Of a DNA stretch of 12,614 nucleotides, positions 1-7,024 are shown in pieces (within the stretch, counting starts at the first letter, position 1; every line of letters starts with the position of its first letter). Under the pieces are notes generated by a model. It was given only the letters and a program-made list of their open reading frames with translations. It had not been told where the DNA came from and made no database searches. The DNA is taken from NCBI GenBank assembly GCA_021783435.1, contig JAJXUC010000117.1, positions 1 through 12,614 of the forward strand, written 5' to 3'. The stretch comes from Pseudomonadota bacterium (GTDB taxonomy: Bacteria; Pseudomonadota; Gammaproteobacteria; Burkholderiales; Burkholderiaceae). Made by a program: the position numbers and the translations under genes.

Positions 1-283
1 AGCGCAGCGACTGATCGAGGTAGATCGTGCCCGGCCCCGGCAGGCGCGTGCCGACCACGGCGCCGACCAGCGCGGCCAGCCACATGCCGTTGGCCACCAG
101 GCCGTGGAACAGGGCGTCGCGCGCGTAGTCTTCGTCCGCCACGGCCGGGTTGAGATCCCCGGAGATGGCCGCGAAGGCCATCGCATCGTCGTGCGTGAAG
201 CGGCGTTGCAGGCAGGCGCTCTGGCCGATCTTGAGTGCGCTGAAAGGGACGCTTTCGATGCTGGCCGGGGTGGGATCGTTCAT
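1..283 (-). CDS. MaoC-like (R)-specific enoyl-CoA hydratase domain protein, partial (3' end off the left edge)
   Basis: The visible 94 residues are the start of a hotdog-fold MaoC/PhaJ-type hydratase. The family hydrates trans-2-enoyl-CoA to (R)-3-hydroxyacyl-CoA, the monomer supplied to PHA synthase. The family signature is clear: FTHDDAMAFAAISGDLNP at residues 29-46, ANGMWLAAL at 64-72 and LPGPGTIYLDQSLR at 81-94. The catalytic Asp is present (D43), but the residue five after it, normally the catalytic His of a D-x-N-P-x-H motif, is V48, and the usual HG of the next motif is NG (N65). Hydratase activity is therefore doubtful from this domain alone. The gene lies 54 bp downstream of the PHA synthase on the same strand, so the two are probably cotranscribed; the ribosome binding site is weak. 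In Burkholderiales such a domain next to a synthase is often fused to a phosphate acetyl/butyryltransferase, but that part, if present, is outside the window. Confidence 0.8.
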   Translation of the reverse strand, partial: MNDPTPASIESVPFSALKIGQSACLQRRFTHDDAMAFAAISGDLNPAVADEDYARDALFHGLVANGMWLAALVGAVVGTRLPGPGTIYLDQSLR

Positions 284-337
284 TGCGGGTGCCTGTGTGG
301 CGCGGGTTGCGGGGATGGCGCGGACCGGCCGGGGGAT

Positions 338-2221
338 TCAACGCTGCAGCACGTACTGCCCAGGCGCGTCGGCGATGGGCGGGTAGCCCTGTTGCGCGGC
401 GCCCAGAGTCGGCGGCGCGGTCATCCCGCTGCCGTGCGCCGCGAGCCAGGCATGCCAGCGCGGCCACCAGGAACCTTGCTCAAGCTCGGCCTGGGCCAGC
501 CACTGCTCGGGCGCCTGGAACGGGGCGTCGTGCGCGTGCCGGGCCCAGTGGTATTGCCGGTGCGGATGGCCCGGCTCGCTGACGATGCCGGCGTTGTGGC
601 CGCCGCTGGTGAGCACGAAGGTCACCTCGCTGTCGGCCAGCAGATGGATCTTGTACACCGAACGCCAGGGGGCGACGTGGTCGTTCTCGGTGCCGACGAC
701 GAACCAGGGCAGGTTCACGTTCTCGACGGTCACGGCATGTCCGTCGACTTTCCAGCGCCCTTCGGCCAGGTCGTTGTTGAGGAACAGTCTGCGCAGATAT
801 TCGCTGTGCATGCGGTAGGGCATGCGCGTGGCGTCGGCATTCCAGGCCATGAGATCGTTCAGCGGCCGGCGCTGGCCGAGGAGATAGTCGCGGGTGATGC
901 GCGACCAGATCAGATCGTAGGAGCGCAGCATCTGGAAGGCGCCCGCCATCTGCGTAGTATCCAGATAGCCTTGCGCCCACATCAGGTCCTCCAGGAAGCT
1001 CACCTGGCTTTCGTCGATGAACAGGCTGAGCTCTCCGGGCTCGGTGAAGTCGGTCTGCGCCGCGAACAGCGAGACGGTGGCCAGAATGTGCTCGCCCCGC
1101 GAGGCCAGGTGCGCCGCGGCGATCGCCAGCAGAGTGCCCCCCAGGCAGTAGCCCGTGGCATGCACCTTGCGGCCCGGCACGATGGCCCGCACCGCGTCGA
1201 GCGCGGCGAGCACGCCGAGTTTGAGGTAGTCGTCCATGCCCATGTCGCGGTCTTCCGTGCCCGGGTTTTTCCAGGACAGCATGAACACGGTATGGCCCTG
1301 CTCGACCAGATACTTGACCAAGGAGTTGTGGGGCGACAGGTCCAGGATGTAGTACTTCATGATCCACGCCGGAACGATCAGCACGGGTTCGGCATGCACC
1401 TGGGGGGTGGTGGGGCTGTACTGGATCAGTTCGATCAGGCGGTTGCGCAGCACGACCTTGCCGGGTGTGGCGGCCACGGCCCGCCCGGGCGTGAAGGCCT
1501 CGGTTCCGGCGGGCGGCTGACCGGTCGCCGCGCGCTGCTGATCCCCCATCCAGACCATGGCGCCCGCCAACAGATTCATGCCGCCGGTGGCCAGCGTCGC
1601 GTCGAGCACCTCGGGATTGGTGAACGGCGAATTGCTGGGCGAGAACATGTCCAGCCATTGACGCGCCGCGAACGACACCACCTGCTCGTGATGCCGCGAC
1701 ACGCCGCGCACGCCGGTGGTGGCTTCGCGCCACCAGTCTTCCTGCAGCAGGAAAGCCTGCTGCAGGACATTGAAGGGGAAGCGTTGCCAGCCTGGGTCGG
1801 CGAAGCGCCTGTCGTTCGGCCTGGCCTCGATGCAACAGGGGGAATCGTCTTGGCCGGGGCGGTGCGCCATGGCGTGCGCGAGGTAGCCGGCGTAGGCTGC
1901 TGCGGCCCGCATGCCGTGGTTGACAAGATCCAGGCGCTTGCCGGGAGATGTCGCCAGATGGGCCCACCAGTCGGCCGCGGCCAAGCCCAGTGAGGTCGGC
2001 GACAGGCCCAGGGTGCGCCGCGCCTGCATGGCGTGGGCCGTGCGATCGAGCAGCTCGGCGAGTCCCGCATCGGGCCGGGGCGGCGGCGCCAGAGCTGGCG
2101 TTGGCATGGCCTGCCGGTGGGCGGCGGGCGGTGGCGTGGCCCCGCCTGATGCAACCACGGCAAGCTGTGCCGCCGCTGAACGGCGCGCACGTGCGGGACT
2201 GCGCTCGGTGCTGGTTTTCAT
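338..2221 (-). CDS. phaC: Poly(3-hydroxyalkanoate) synthase, PhaC family
   Basis: Predicted cytoplasmic, granule-associated polymerase of 627 residues that links (R)-3-hydroxyacyl-CoA monomers into polyester and releases CoA. After a Pro/Ala-rich N-terminal stretch (about residues 1-55), the PhaC_N region follows (DRRFADPGW near 137-145, SPSNSPFTNPEVL near 194-206) and then the alpha/beta-hydrolase core. The lipase-like box GYCLGG gives nucleophile Cys359, and the expected Asp514 (TENDHVAPW) and His542 (SGGHNAG) complete the triad. The C-terminal GSWWPRWHAWLA motif is typical of synthases of this group. It is somewhat longer than ordinary class I synthases (about 590 residues), mostly at the N-terminus. 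I chose the ATG at 2221 because GGAG sits 6 bases upstream; an in-frame ATG at 2269 has no such support. Divergent from ugd, with a 173 bp shared upstream region in which I found no convincing promoter. Confidence 0.92.
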   Translation of the reverse strand: MKTSTERSPARARRSAAAQLAVVASGGATPPPAAHRQAMPTPALAPPPRPDAGLAELLDRTAHAMQARRTLGLSPTSLGLAAADWWAHLATSPGKRLDLVNHGMRAAAAYAGYLAHAMAHRPGQDDSPCCIEARPNDRRFADPGWQRFPFNVLQQAFLLQEDWWREATTGVRGVSRHHEQVVSFAARQWLDMFSPSNSPFTNPEVLDATLATGGMNLLAGAMVWMGDQQRAATGQPPAGTEAFTPGRAVAATPGKVVLRNRLIELIQYSPTTPQVHAEPVLIVPAWIMKYYILDLSPHNSLVKYLVEQGHTVFMLSWKNPGTEDRDMGMDDYLKLGVLAALDAVRAIVPGRKVHATGYCLGGTLLAIAAAHLASRGEHILATVSLFAAQTDFTEPGELSLFIDESQVSFLEDLMWAQGYLDTTQMAGAFQMLRSYDLIWSRITRDYLLGQRRPLNDLMAWNADATRMPYRMHSEYLRRLFLNNDLAEGRWKVDGHAVTVENVNLPWFVVGTENDHVAPWRSVYKIHLLADSEVTFVLTSGGHNAGIVSEPGHPHRQYHWARHAHDAPFQAPEQWLAQAELEQGSWWPRWHAWLAAHGSGMTAPPTLGAAQQGYPPIADAPGQYVLQR

Positions 2222-2394
2222 TCCATTCTCCGGGAGCCAAGTCAATCTTGTAATGCTGCGACGCCACAAATGGTTTGACGCATATCAAGTGTGCCAGCAC
2301 GCGCGCTCGCACACGCGATCCCCGCCGCAGGAATCGGGCGACGCATGAGCATTGCACAATAGCGTGTTATTGCGACACAACCAAGGATGGATTC

Positions 2395-3720
2395 ATGCGA
2401 GTCACCGTCATCGGCGCCGGTTACGTGGGCCTGGTCACCGCGGCCTGCTTTGCCGAAGTGGGCAACACCGTCACCTGCGTCGAACGCGACGCAGGGCGCC
2501 TGCGGGCGCTGGACAAGGCCCAGGTTCCCTTCTACGAGCCTGGGCTGAGCGATCTCGTCGCGCGCAACATCGAGGTCGGACGTCTGCACTTCGTGCCCAG
2601 CATCGCCCAGGGTTTGGGCACGGCCCAGGTGTGTTTCATCGCCGTGGGCACGCCGCCCCTGCCAAGCGGCCAGGCCGACATGAGCCAGGTGCGCGGCGCG
2701 GCGGCCGAGATCGGCCAGCATGTCAGCGGCCCCCTCGTGGTGGTGCAGAAATCCACCGCGCCGGTGGGCACGGTGGAGATGGTGCAGAACATCATCGACG
2801 CCGAAATGGCCAAGCGCGGCGTGCGGCATTGGGTCAGCGTGGTGAGCAATCCGGAATTCCTGAAGGAGGGTTCGGCCATCGAAGACTTCACCCGTGGCGA
2901 CCGCATCGTGCTGGGCAGCAGCGACGACAAAGCCATCGCCGTCATGCGCGAGCTGTACCGGCCGTTCAACCGCAACCACGAAAAGATCATGGTGATGAAA
3001 CCGGCGAGTTCCGAGCTCACCAAGTACGCGGCCAACACCATGCTGGCCACGCGCATCTCGTTCATGAACGAACTCGCGCGCCTCGCCGAAGCCGTGGGCG
3101 CCGACATCGAGCAGGTGCGCCTGGGCATGGGCGTGGACCATCGCATCGGCAGCCATTTCCTCTATGCCGGCGCGGGTTATGGCGGTTCGTGTTTCCCGAA
3201 GGACGTCAAGGCGCTGGCCTTCATGGCGCGCGAGGCGGGCATGCATGCCGAACTGGCCGAGGCGGTGGACGCCGTCAACCAGCGCCAGAAGCAGCGCCTG
3301 TTCGAGAAAATCGCGGCCCACTTCGCCGCCAGCGGCCTCAAGGGCCGCACCTTCGCGGTGTGGGGACTGGCCTTCAAGCCGAACACGGACGACATGCGCG
3401 ACGCGCCGAGCATCGACCTCATCGAAGCCTTGCTGGGCGCCGGCGCCCGCGTCCAGGCGTTCGATCCGGTGGCGATGGACTCCGCCCGCAAGCTGTGGGG
3501 CGAGCGCGCCGGCCTGACGCTGAGCAAGGATGCGGCATCGGCCTTGCAGGGTGCCGACGCCCTCGCCGTGGTGACCGAGTGGCACGCCTTCCGTTCGCCT
3601 GACTTCGACCAACTCGCGCTTCAACTCAAGGCCAAGGCGGTGTTCGACGGCCGCAACCTCTGGGATCCGCAGACCGTGCGCTCGGCGGGCCTGGCGTACT
3701 ACGGCATCGGCCGCGGCTGA
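2395..3720 (+). CDS. ugd: UDP-glucose 6-dehydrogenase
   Basis: Cytoplasmic enzyme that oxidises UDP-glucose to UDP-glucuronate with two NAD+, feeding exopolysaccharide, capsule or LPS sugar synthesis. The 441-residue product has normal family length. The N-terminal Rossmann motif GAGYVGLV is at residues 7-14, followed by STAPVGT (120-126), SNPEFLKEGSAIEDF (151-165) and the helix LTKYAANTMLATRISFMNE (208-226). The catalytic signature GAGYGGSCFPKD (259-270) carries nucleophile Cys266 and Asp270; Lys210 is also in place. The C-terminal UDP-binding domain shows GLAFKPNTDDMRDAPS (324-339) and ends with a normal DGRNLWDP stretch (418-425). The start at 2395 is supported by AAGGA seven bases upstream and by the Rossmann fold starting at residue 2; the upstream in-frame ATG at 2275 would add 40 residues without family character. 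It stands alone, with no sugar-nucleotide genes beside it here. Confidence 0.97.
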   Translation: MRVTVIGAGYVGLVTAACFAEVGNTVTCVERDAGRLRALDKAQVPFYEPGLSDLVARNIEVGRLHFVPSIAQGLGTAQVCFIAVGTPPLPSGQADMSQVRGAAAEIGQHVSGPLVVVQKSTAPVGTVEMVQNIIDAEMAKRGVRHWVSVVSNPEFLKEGSAIEDFTRGDRIVLGSSDDKAIAVMRELYRPFNRNHEKIMVMKPASSELTKYAANTMLATRISFMNELARLAEAVGADIEQVRLGMGVDHRIGSHFLYAGAGYGGSCFPKDVKALAFMAREAGMHAELAEAVDAVNQRQKQRLFEKIAAHFAASGLKGRTFAVWGLAFKPNTDDMRDAPSIDLIEALLGAGARVQAFDPVAMDSARKLWGERAGLTLSKDAASALQGADALAVVTEWHAFRSPDFDQLALQLKAKAVFDGRNLWDPQTVRSAGLAYYGIGRG

Positions 3721-3735
3721 GGGCCGCGCTCAGCC
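3715..3735. terminator. Hairpin shared by convergent ugd and GST genes, possible bidirectional terminator
   Basis: A perfect 7 bp inverted repeat GGCTGAG/CTCAGCC encloses a 7-base loop (3722-3728). The left arm contains the ugd stop TGA (3718-3720) and the right arm contains the complement of the GST stop (3730-3732). It sits exactly at the meeting point of two converging transcripts. There is no T-tract of note on either side (only TT on the plus strand), so intrinsic termination would be weak; the position, not the sequence strength, is the main argument. Confidence 0.45.
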
Positions 3736-4368
3736 TTGGTGCGGATACGTGCCGGGGCCGTGGGGAGCCGCGGCGAACGCGGGCAATTGCTCGGCTTGCG
3801 CGGAAAACGCGCGCAGCAGCGGGTAGTTCGCGGCATCGACGACATCGGGAATCATCCTCTGCGTGAACTGCCACGCCACCGCGGCGCTTACCCCAGCCTG
3901 GTTGATGGCGTCGCCGCTGGCCGCGAGAGGGCGGCGGGAGAATGCGGCCTCGAGTCCGTCGTAGGCCGCCAGGAGCTGGCTCGTCACGCGCTCGATCCAG
4001 GGCGCGTGCTGTTTCTCGGCCGGGCGCAGATTGCGCTCGTACACGATCTGCACGCTTTTCTCGCACGCCGCCAGAGTCAGGCCGATGATGTGCAAGGCAT
4101 GCTGGCGGTGTGGGATGACGCCTGGCATCAGGGTTCTGCGCGGGCTGGCCAGGGCTTCGGCGTACTCCAGGATCAGGGTCGAGTCCATCAGCACCTCGCC
4201 GTCGTCGCAAATCAGCGTGGGCGCCTTGACCACCGGATTGATCCGGCGGAAATCCTCGAAGGTGCGGAACACGGACAGCGGCCGATGCTCGAACGGCAGG
4301 CCGAGTAGTTGGAACGAAATCGCGACGCGGCGTACGTAGGGCGAGTCAAGCATGCCGATGAGTTGCAT
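3730..4368 (-). CDS. Glutathione S-transferase family protein
   Basis: Predicted cytosolic 212-residue protein with the two-domain GST fold: an N-terminal thioredoxin-like domain (about residues 1-78) and an all-helical C-terminal domain (about 88-200). The start MQLIGMLDSPYVRRVAIS is typical of bacterial GSTs related to YibF-type proteins, with S9 in the usual catalytic region. Pro50 in VKAP is the conserved cis-proline, and DST at 62-64 stands where the glutathione-contacting E/D-S pair is found. The substrate cannot be read from sequence; detoxification or reductive roles are both possible. Start chosen at 4368 because AAGGA lies seven bases upstream; a longer in-frame start at 4434 would run through the palindrome at 4395-4425. 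The gene lies 101 bp downstream of the hemolysin III gene on the same strand, and converges on ugd with 9 bp between stop codons. Confidence 0.9.
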   Translation of the reverse strand: MQLIGMLDSPYVRRVAISFQLLGLPFEHRPLSVFRTFEDFRRINPVVKAPTLICDDGEVLMDSTLILEYAEALASPRRTLMPGVIPHRQHALHIIGLTLAACEKSVQIVYERNLRPAEKQHAPWIERVTSQLLAAYDGLEAAFSRRPLAASGDAINQAGVSAAVAWQFTQRMIPDVVDAANYPLLRAFSAQAEQLPAFAAAPHGPGTYPHQG

Positions 4369-4394
4369 CGTTCTTTCCTTGGGGCATGGTGAAT

Positions 4395-4425
4395 GGGCGA
4401 TACGAAGCATTGCATCGTATCGCCC
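4395..4425. repeat. Perfect 11 bp inverted repeat upstream of the GST gene
   Basis: GGGCGATACGA (4395-4405) and TCGTATCGCCC (4415-4425) are exact inverted repeats around a 9-base centre, in which GC/GC pairs again, so 26 of 31 bases are symmetric. It lies 26 bp upstream of the GST start codon and 44 bp after the trhA stop. No T-tract follows on either strand, which argues against an intrinsic terminator. It could be an operator for a dimeric repressor acting on the GST gene, or a stem in its mRNA leader. Confidence 0.7.
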
Positions 4426-4469
4426 AGGGCGCAACCACGATCATGCACCATGCCGCCGACGGCGGTGGG

Positions 4470-5132
4470 TCAGGACGCGTAGAGCAGGACGGCGAAGAAG
4501 TGGCAGACGGTGCCAGCCAGCACGAACAGATGCCAGATGAAGTGGCCGTAGCGGACCTTCTCGTCCAGCACGAAAAACACCACCCCCAGCGTGTAGGCCA
4601 CGCCGCCCGCCAGCAGCAGGATCAGGCCGGCGGCGGGCATGTGCATCCAGAGCGGACGAATCGCGATCAGCGCGACCCAGCCCATCGCCAGGTAGAGCAC
4701 CGTGGACAGACGGGGAAAGCGTGTGCCCCCCATCAGCTTGAAGATCAGCCCGGCCAGGGCGAGTGCCCAGACCAGGCCCAGCAGGGTCCAGCCCCAGCTG
4801 CCGCGCAGAACGCCCAGGGTGAACGGCGTGTAGGTTCCGGCGATGAACAGGTAGATGGCCACATGATCGAAGACCTGCAGCACGTCCTTGACCCGCTTTT
4901 GCGGCAGGGCGTGGTAGAGCGTGGATGCCAGGTAGAGCAGGATGGCGCTGCCACCGAAGATGGCGGCGCCGACGATGGCCGAAGCGCTTCCCGTGCGGGC
5001 CGATTCCACGATGAGAACCGGCATCCCCGCGATGGCCAGCGCCAGACCCAGGCCGTGGCTGATGCTGTTGGCGATTTCCTCGCCGAGGGTTTGTGGCCGC
5101 AAGGCCTCGAGCGTGTTCTGCCGAGCATTCAT
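4470..5132 (-). CDS. trhA: Hemolysin III / PAQR family membrane protein (TrhA-like)
   Basis: Predicted inner-membrane protein of 220 residues with seven hydrophobic helices, the normal size for bacterial hemolysin III/PAQR proteins. Bacterial members have been linked to membrane-fluidity homeostasis; the name hemolysin is historical. Family motifs are visible in order: GEEIANSISHGLG (17-29), STLYHAL (70-76), FDHVAIYLFIAGTYTPF (88-104) and HFIWHLFVLAGTVCH (197-211). His74, His197 and His201 are the expected metal-site histidines of PAQR proteins. The start lacks a recognisable ribosome binding site; instead its ATG overlaps (ATGA) the stop of a 10-codon reading frame beginning at 5161, so coupled translation is possible. 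It is 183 bp downstream of the HD-GYP gene and 101 bp upstream of the GST gene on the same strand; whether the three form one operon is unclear. Confidence 0.92.
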   Translation of the reverse strand: MNARQNTLEALRPQTLGEEIANSISHGLGLALAIAGMPVLIVESARTGSASAIVGAAIFGGSAILLYLASTLYHALPQKRVKDVLQVFDHVAIYLFIAGTYTPFTLGVLRGSWGWTLLGLVWALALAGLIFKLMGGTRFPRLSTVLYLAMGWVALIAIRPLWMHMPAAGLILLLAGGVAYTLGVVFFVLDEKVRYGHFIWHLFVLAGTVCHFFAVLLYAS

Positions 5133-5154
5133 GAGATGAATGGTAGCCCGCCAC

Positions 5155-5166
5155 GCGTCATGACGC
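5155..5166. repeat. 12 bp perfect palindrome upstream of trhA
   Basis: GCGTCATGACGC is a perfect 12-base palindrome 22 bp upstream of the trhA start codon. It could be a small operator. The central ATG on the minus strand is also the start of the 10-codon frame whose stop overlaps the trhA start. A 12-base palindrome can occur by chance in GC-rich DNA, so the functional reading is tentative. Confidence 0.35.
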
Positions 5167-5315
5167 CGAAATCCGACCGTCTCGTGCGGGTGGAGCGTCG
5201 TTGACGATGTCGCGGGTCGGGGAAGAGTGTCTCCTCCCTGACGCGGGGAGGGAGTTTGGGGGGCTTCGTGCGCCCCTTGGATCGGCTCCCTGCGCCAGTG
5301 CGTGCTCGATGGGTT

Positions 5316-6248
5316 TTACAGCGCGTCCTGATGGATTTCGAGCTGGATTGTTTCCGAGCTGACGAAGATCGGCTCGACCACTGCATTGGCGCCGCGCAAG
5401 CCTTGCAGGCGCAGGACATTGACGTCCTGCAAAACGGTTCCCCTCGTCAACAGGGTGAGGCCGGAGGTGTTGAGCAAGTCGCGCGTGAGACGCATGCCGG
5501 GCAGCAACTGCCCGATGGTCCTGGGGATTTCCGTGGGCTCCTGGATTCCGGCCGCCGCACGGGCCCGGGCCTCGATCATTTCCAGGAAGTTGTCGACGAC
5601 CTTGGGATCGAATTGGCCGCCGCGCTGTTTCATGAGGTGGGCCAGAATCTGCTCCTCTTCGAACCGCACGGGGGCGTCCTGGGGCTTGTTCATCATCTCG
5701 TCGTAGGTGTCGCAAACGGCCAGGATGCGGGCTCCGATCGGGATGTCGTCGTGGCGGAGATGGTTGGGGAAGCCGGAGCCGTCCCAGCGCTCGTGGTGAG
5801 CCATGATGGCGGGCGCCGCCTGCTTGTACCAGTGCACGGTCTTGAGCTGCGCCGAACCCAGCTCGGGGTGGAGCAGGATGAGGTTGCGTTCGGTCTCGGT
5901 CAGCTCGGCCCAGGGCGTGTAAAGCTTGTCCCGCGGCATGCCCAGCATGCCGATGTCGTGAAACAGCGCGGCGTTGCGCAGGTTCTGGTGGGCGATTTCC
6001 GGAACATGCAGGTGGGCGGCCAGATCGTCCACGAGCCTGGCGACCCGGCGGCCATGCCCGCCCAGATGGGGATTGAAAATGTCGACCAGACTGCACAACA
6101 GGGTTTCGAGTTCCCCGCTGGCCTGCTGCAGTTCCGCGCGCAGACCGGCATTGCGATCGTTCAGCGCCTTGAGTTCCTGAGACAGACGGTTGGCGACGCT
6201 CACGATACCGCTGCCTGAGGAGCCGGTATCAGACGTCCGTCCGCTCAT
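5316..6248 (-). CDS. HD-GYP domain protein, predicted cyclic-di-GMP phosphodiesterase
   Basis: Predicted cytosolic 310-residue protein. No membrane segment or receiver domain is visible; residues about 15-52 are polar and heptad-like and may form a coiled coil ahead of the catalytic domain. The HD-GYP domain (about 52-225) shows GGHGRRVARL with His65, the FHDIG pair His97-Asp98, HPELG with His127, HHERWDGSGFP with His151-His152 and the GYP-equivalent GFP (159-161), and AVCDTYDEM with Asp180. All metal ligands are therefore present, and hydrolysis of c-di-GMP is expected. The last 70 residues form a separate domain (IGQLLPGMRLTRDLL, then a beta-rich end) often seen in HD-GYP proteins. Start at 6248 is the natural N-terminus; its ribosome binding site is poor (GGAAA about 12 bases away). 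Divergent from def, it is followed by trhA. Confidence 0.93.
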   Translation of the reverse strand: MSGRTSDTGSSGSGIVSVANRLSQELKALNDRNAGLRAELQQASGELETLLCSLVDIFNPHLGGHGRRVARLVDDLAAHLHVPEIAHQNLRNAALFHDIGMLGMPRDKLYTPWAELTETERNLILLHPELGSAQLKTVHWYKQAAPAIMAHHERWDGSGFPNHLRHDDIPIGARILAVCDTYDEMMNKPQDAPVRFEEEQILAHLMKQRGGQFDPKVVDNFLEMIEARARAAAGIQEPTEIPRTIGQLLPGMRLTRDLLNTSGLTLLTRGTVLQDVNVLRLQGLRGANAVVEPIFVSSETIQLEIHQDAL

Positions 6249-6283
6249 CGTGATCGGTTTCCAGAGACAATTCCATGCGGCCT

Positions 6284-6312
6284 ATTCTGACGACATTTTG
6301 CAGGCTTGTCAC
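6284..6312 (-). promoter_or_regulatory. Candidate sigma-70-type promoter of the HD-GYP gene
   Basis: Read on the minus strand, GTGACA (6312-6307) and CAGAAT (6289-6284) are separated by exactly 17 bases, matching five of six and four of six consensus positions. A transcript would begin about 30 bases before the start codon at 6248. This is the best-spaced pair in the 207 bp divergent region between HD-GYP and def; it is a pattern match only. Confidence 0.35.
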
Positions 6313-6417
6313 CACGGGGTGCCGAGCCGATGATGTCAACATCCGCATGCGCGTACGGCCGATGCCTGGTGTATGCGGGCTTTGTGTCGCCGGCATGGCG
6401 CGGCGGGGCCGTTTAAT

Positions 6418-6439
6418 CCGCGGGCACTCCAGCCCGCGG
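6418..6439. promoter_or_regulatory. Hairpin in the def leader
   Basis: CCGCGGGC (6418-6425) and GCCCGCGG (6432-6439) form a perfect 8 bp stem with a 6-base loop, ending 8 bases before the GAGGAA ribosome binding site of def. A TTTAAT element (6412-6417) resembling a -10 box lies directly before it, with no clear -35. The repeat could be an operator over the start site or a stem in the mRNA. No T-tract follows. Confidence 0.4.
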
Positions 6440-6455
6440 CTTCAGGCGAGGAAAC

Positions 6456-6986
6456 ATGGCAGTCCGAGACATTCTGAAAATGGGCGATGCGCGCCTGCTG
6501 CGCGTGGCCAAGCCCGTGTCCGCGTTCGACACGCCCGAACTCCATGCCCTGGTCGCGGACCTGATGGACACCATGAAGGCCGCCGACGGCGCCGGACTGG
6601 CGGCGCCGCAGATCGGCGTGGATCTGGCGGTGGTGATCTTCGGCTTCGCGCACAACGCGCGTTATCCCGATGCGCCCGAGGTGCCGTTCACGGTGCTGGT
6701 GAATCCGCAGATCGAGCCCTTGTCCGACGCCATGGAGGATGGTTGGGAAGGATGCCTGTCGGTGCCCGGGTTGCGCGGCGTGGTGCCGCGCTTCGCGCAT
6801 ATCCGCTACCGGGGTTTCGACGCCTGCGGCGCGCCGATCGACCGCAGCGTGCGTGGATTCCATGCTCGCGTGGTGCAGCACGAGTGCGACCACCTCATCG
6901 GCAAGCTCTACCCGATGCGTATGCGCGACTTCACCCGTTTCGGCTTCCTCGACACGCTGGACGTGCCGAACCTGCCGCCCGATTGA
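6456..6986 (+). CDS. def: Peptide deformylase
   Basis: Metalloenzyme of 176 residues that removes the formyl group from the N-terminal methionine of nascent proteins at the ribosome exit. All three family motifs are intact: [10 protein letters not shown] (45-54), EGCLSVPG (98-105) with metal ligand Cys100, and QHECDHLIG (141-149), where His142 and His146 bind the metal and Glu143 is the catalytic base. Length is normal. The GAGGAA ribosome binding site at 6448-6453 fixes the start. The gene stands alone: the fmt gene that often follows def is not here; a secreted NTF2-like gene follows after 100 bp. The isolated position suggests that it may be an additional deformylase copy rather than the def-fmt one, but this cannot be decided from the window. 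Confidence 0.96.
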   Translation: MAVRDILKMGDARLLRVAKPVSAFDTPELHALVADLMDTMKAADGAGLAAPQIGVDLAVVIFGFAHNARYPDAPEVPFTVLVNPQIEPLSDAMEDGWEGCLSVPGLRGVVPRFAHIRYRGFDACGAPIDRSVRGFHARVVQHECDHLIGKLYPMRMRDFTRFGFLDTLDVPNLPPD

Positions 6987-7024
6987 GGCTGGCATGGAGC
7001 GGCGAGGGATTTTTTCGCGGCGAC

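Noticed and set aside
104..1993. Long open frame on the plus strand opposite phaC (629 codons)
   Set aside because: It lies antisense to a PHA synthase with a full catalytic triad. Its product is a low-complexity Gly/Ala/Arg/His mix with no family motif, the usual shadow in GC-rich DNA.
2275..2280. TTGACG as a -35 box for ugd
   Set aside because: No acceptable -10 element lies 16-18 bases downstream, and the distance to the ugd start is long.
2275..2300. Sigma-54-like element TGGCAC...TTG on the minus strand upstream of phaC
   Set aside because: The GG is followed after 10 bases by AT instead of the required GC; the GC falls two bases too far, so the -24/-12 spacing is wrong.
2242..3624. 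460-codon open frame on the minus strand opposite ugd
   Set aside because: ugd is unmistakable on the plus strand. The antisense frame has the His/Arg-rich composition of a shadow frame and no recognisable domain.
5239..5262. CCTCCC/GGGAGG hairpin between the HD-GYP and trhA genes as a terminator
   Set aside because: The stem is only 6 bp, the loop is 7 bases and no T-tract follows on the minus strand, so I would not call it.
5129..5419. 96-codon minus-strand frame across the end of the HD-GYP gene
   Set aside because: Its first half overlaps HD-GYP coding sequence in another frame and its product is low-complexity. Only its last ten codons, with their own ATG, were kept as a possible leader peptide.
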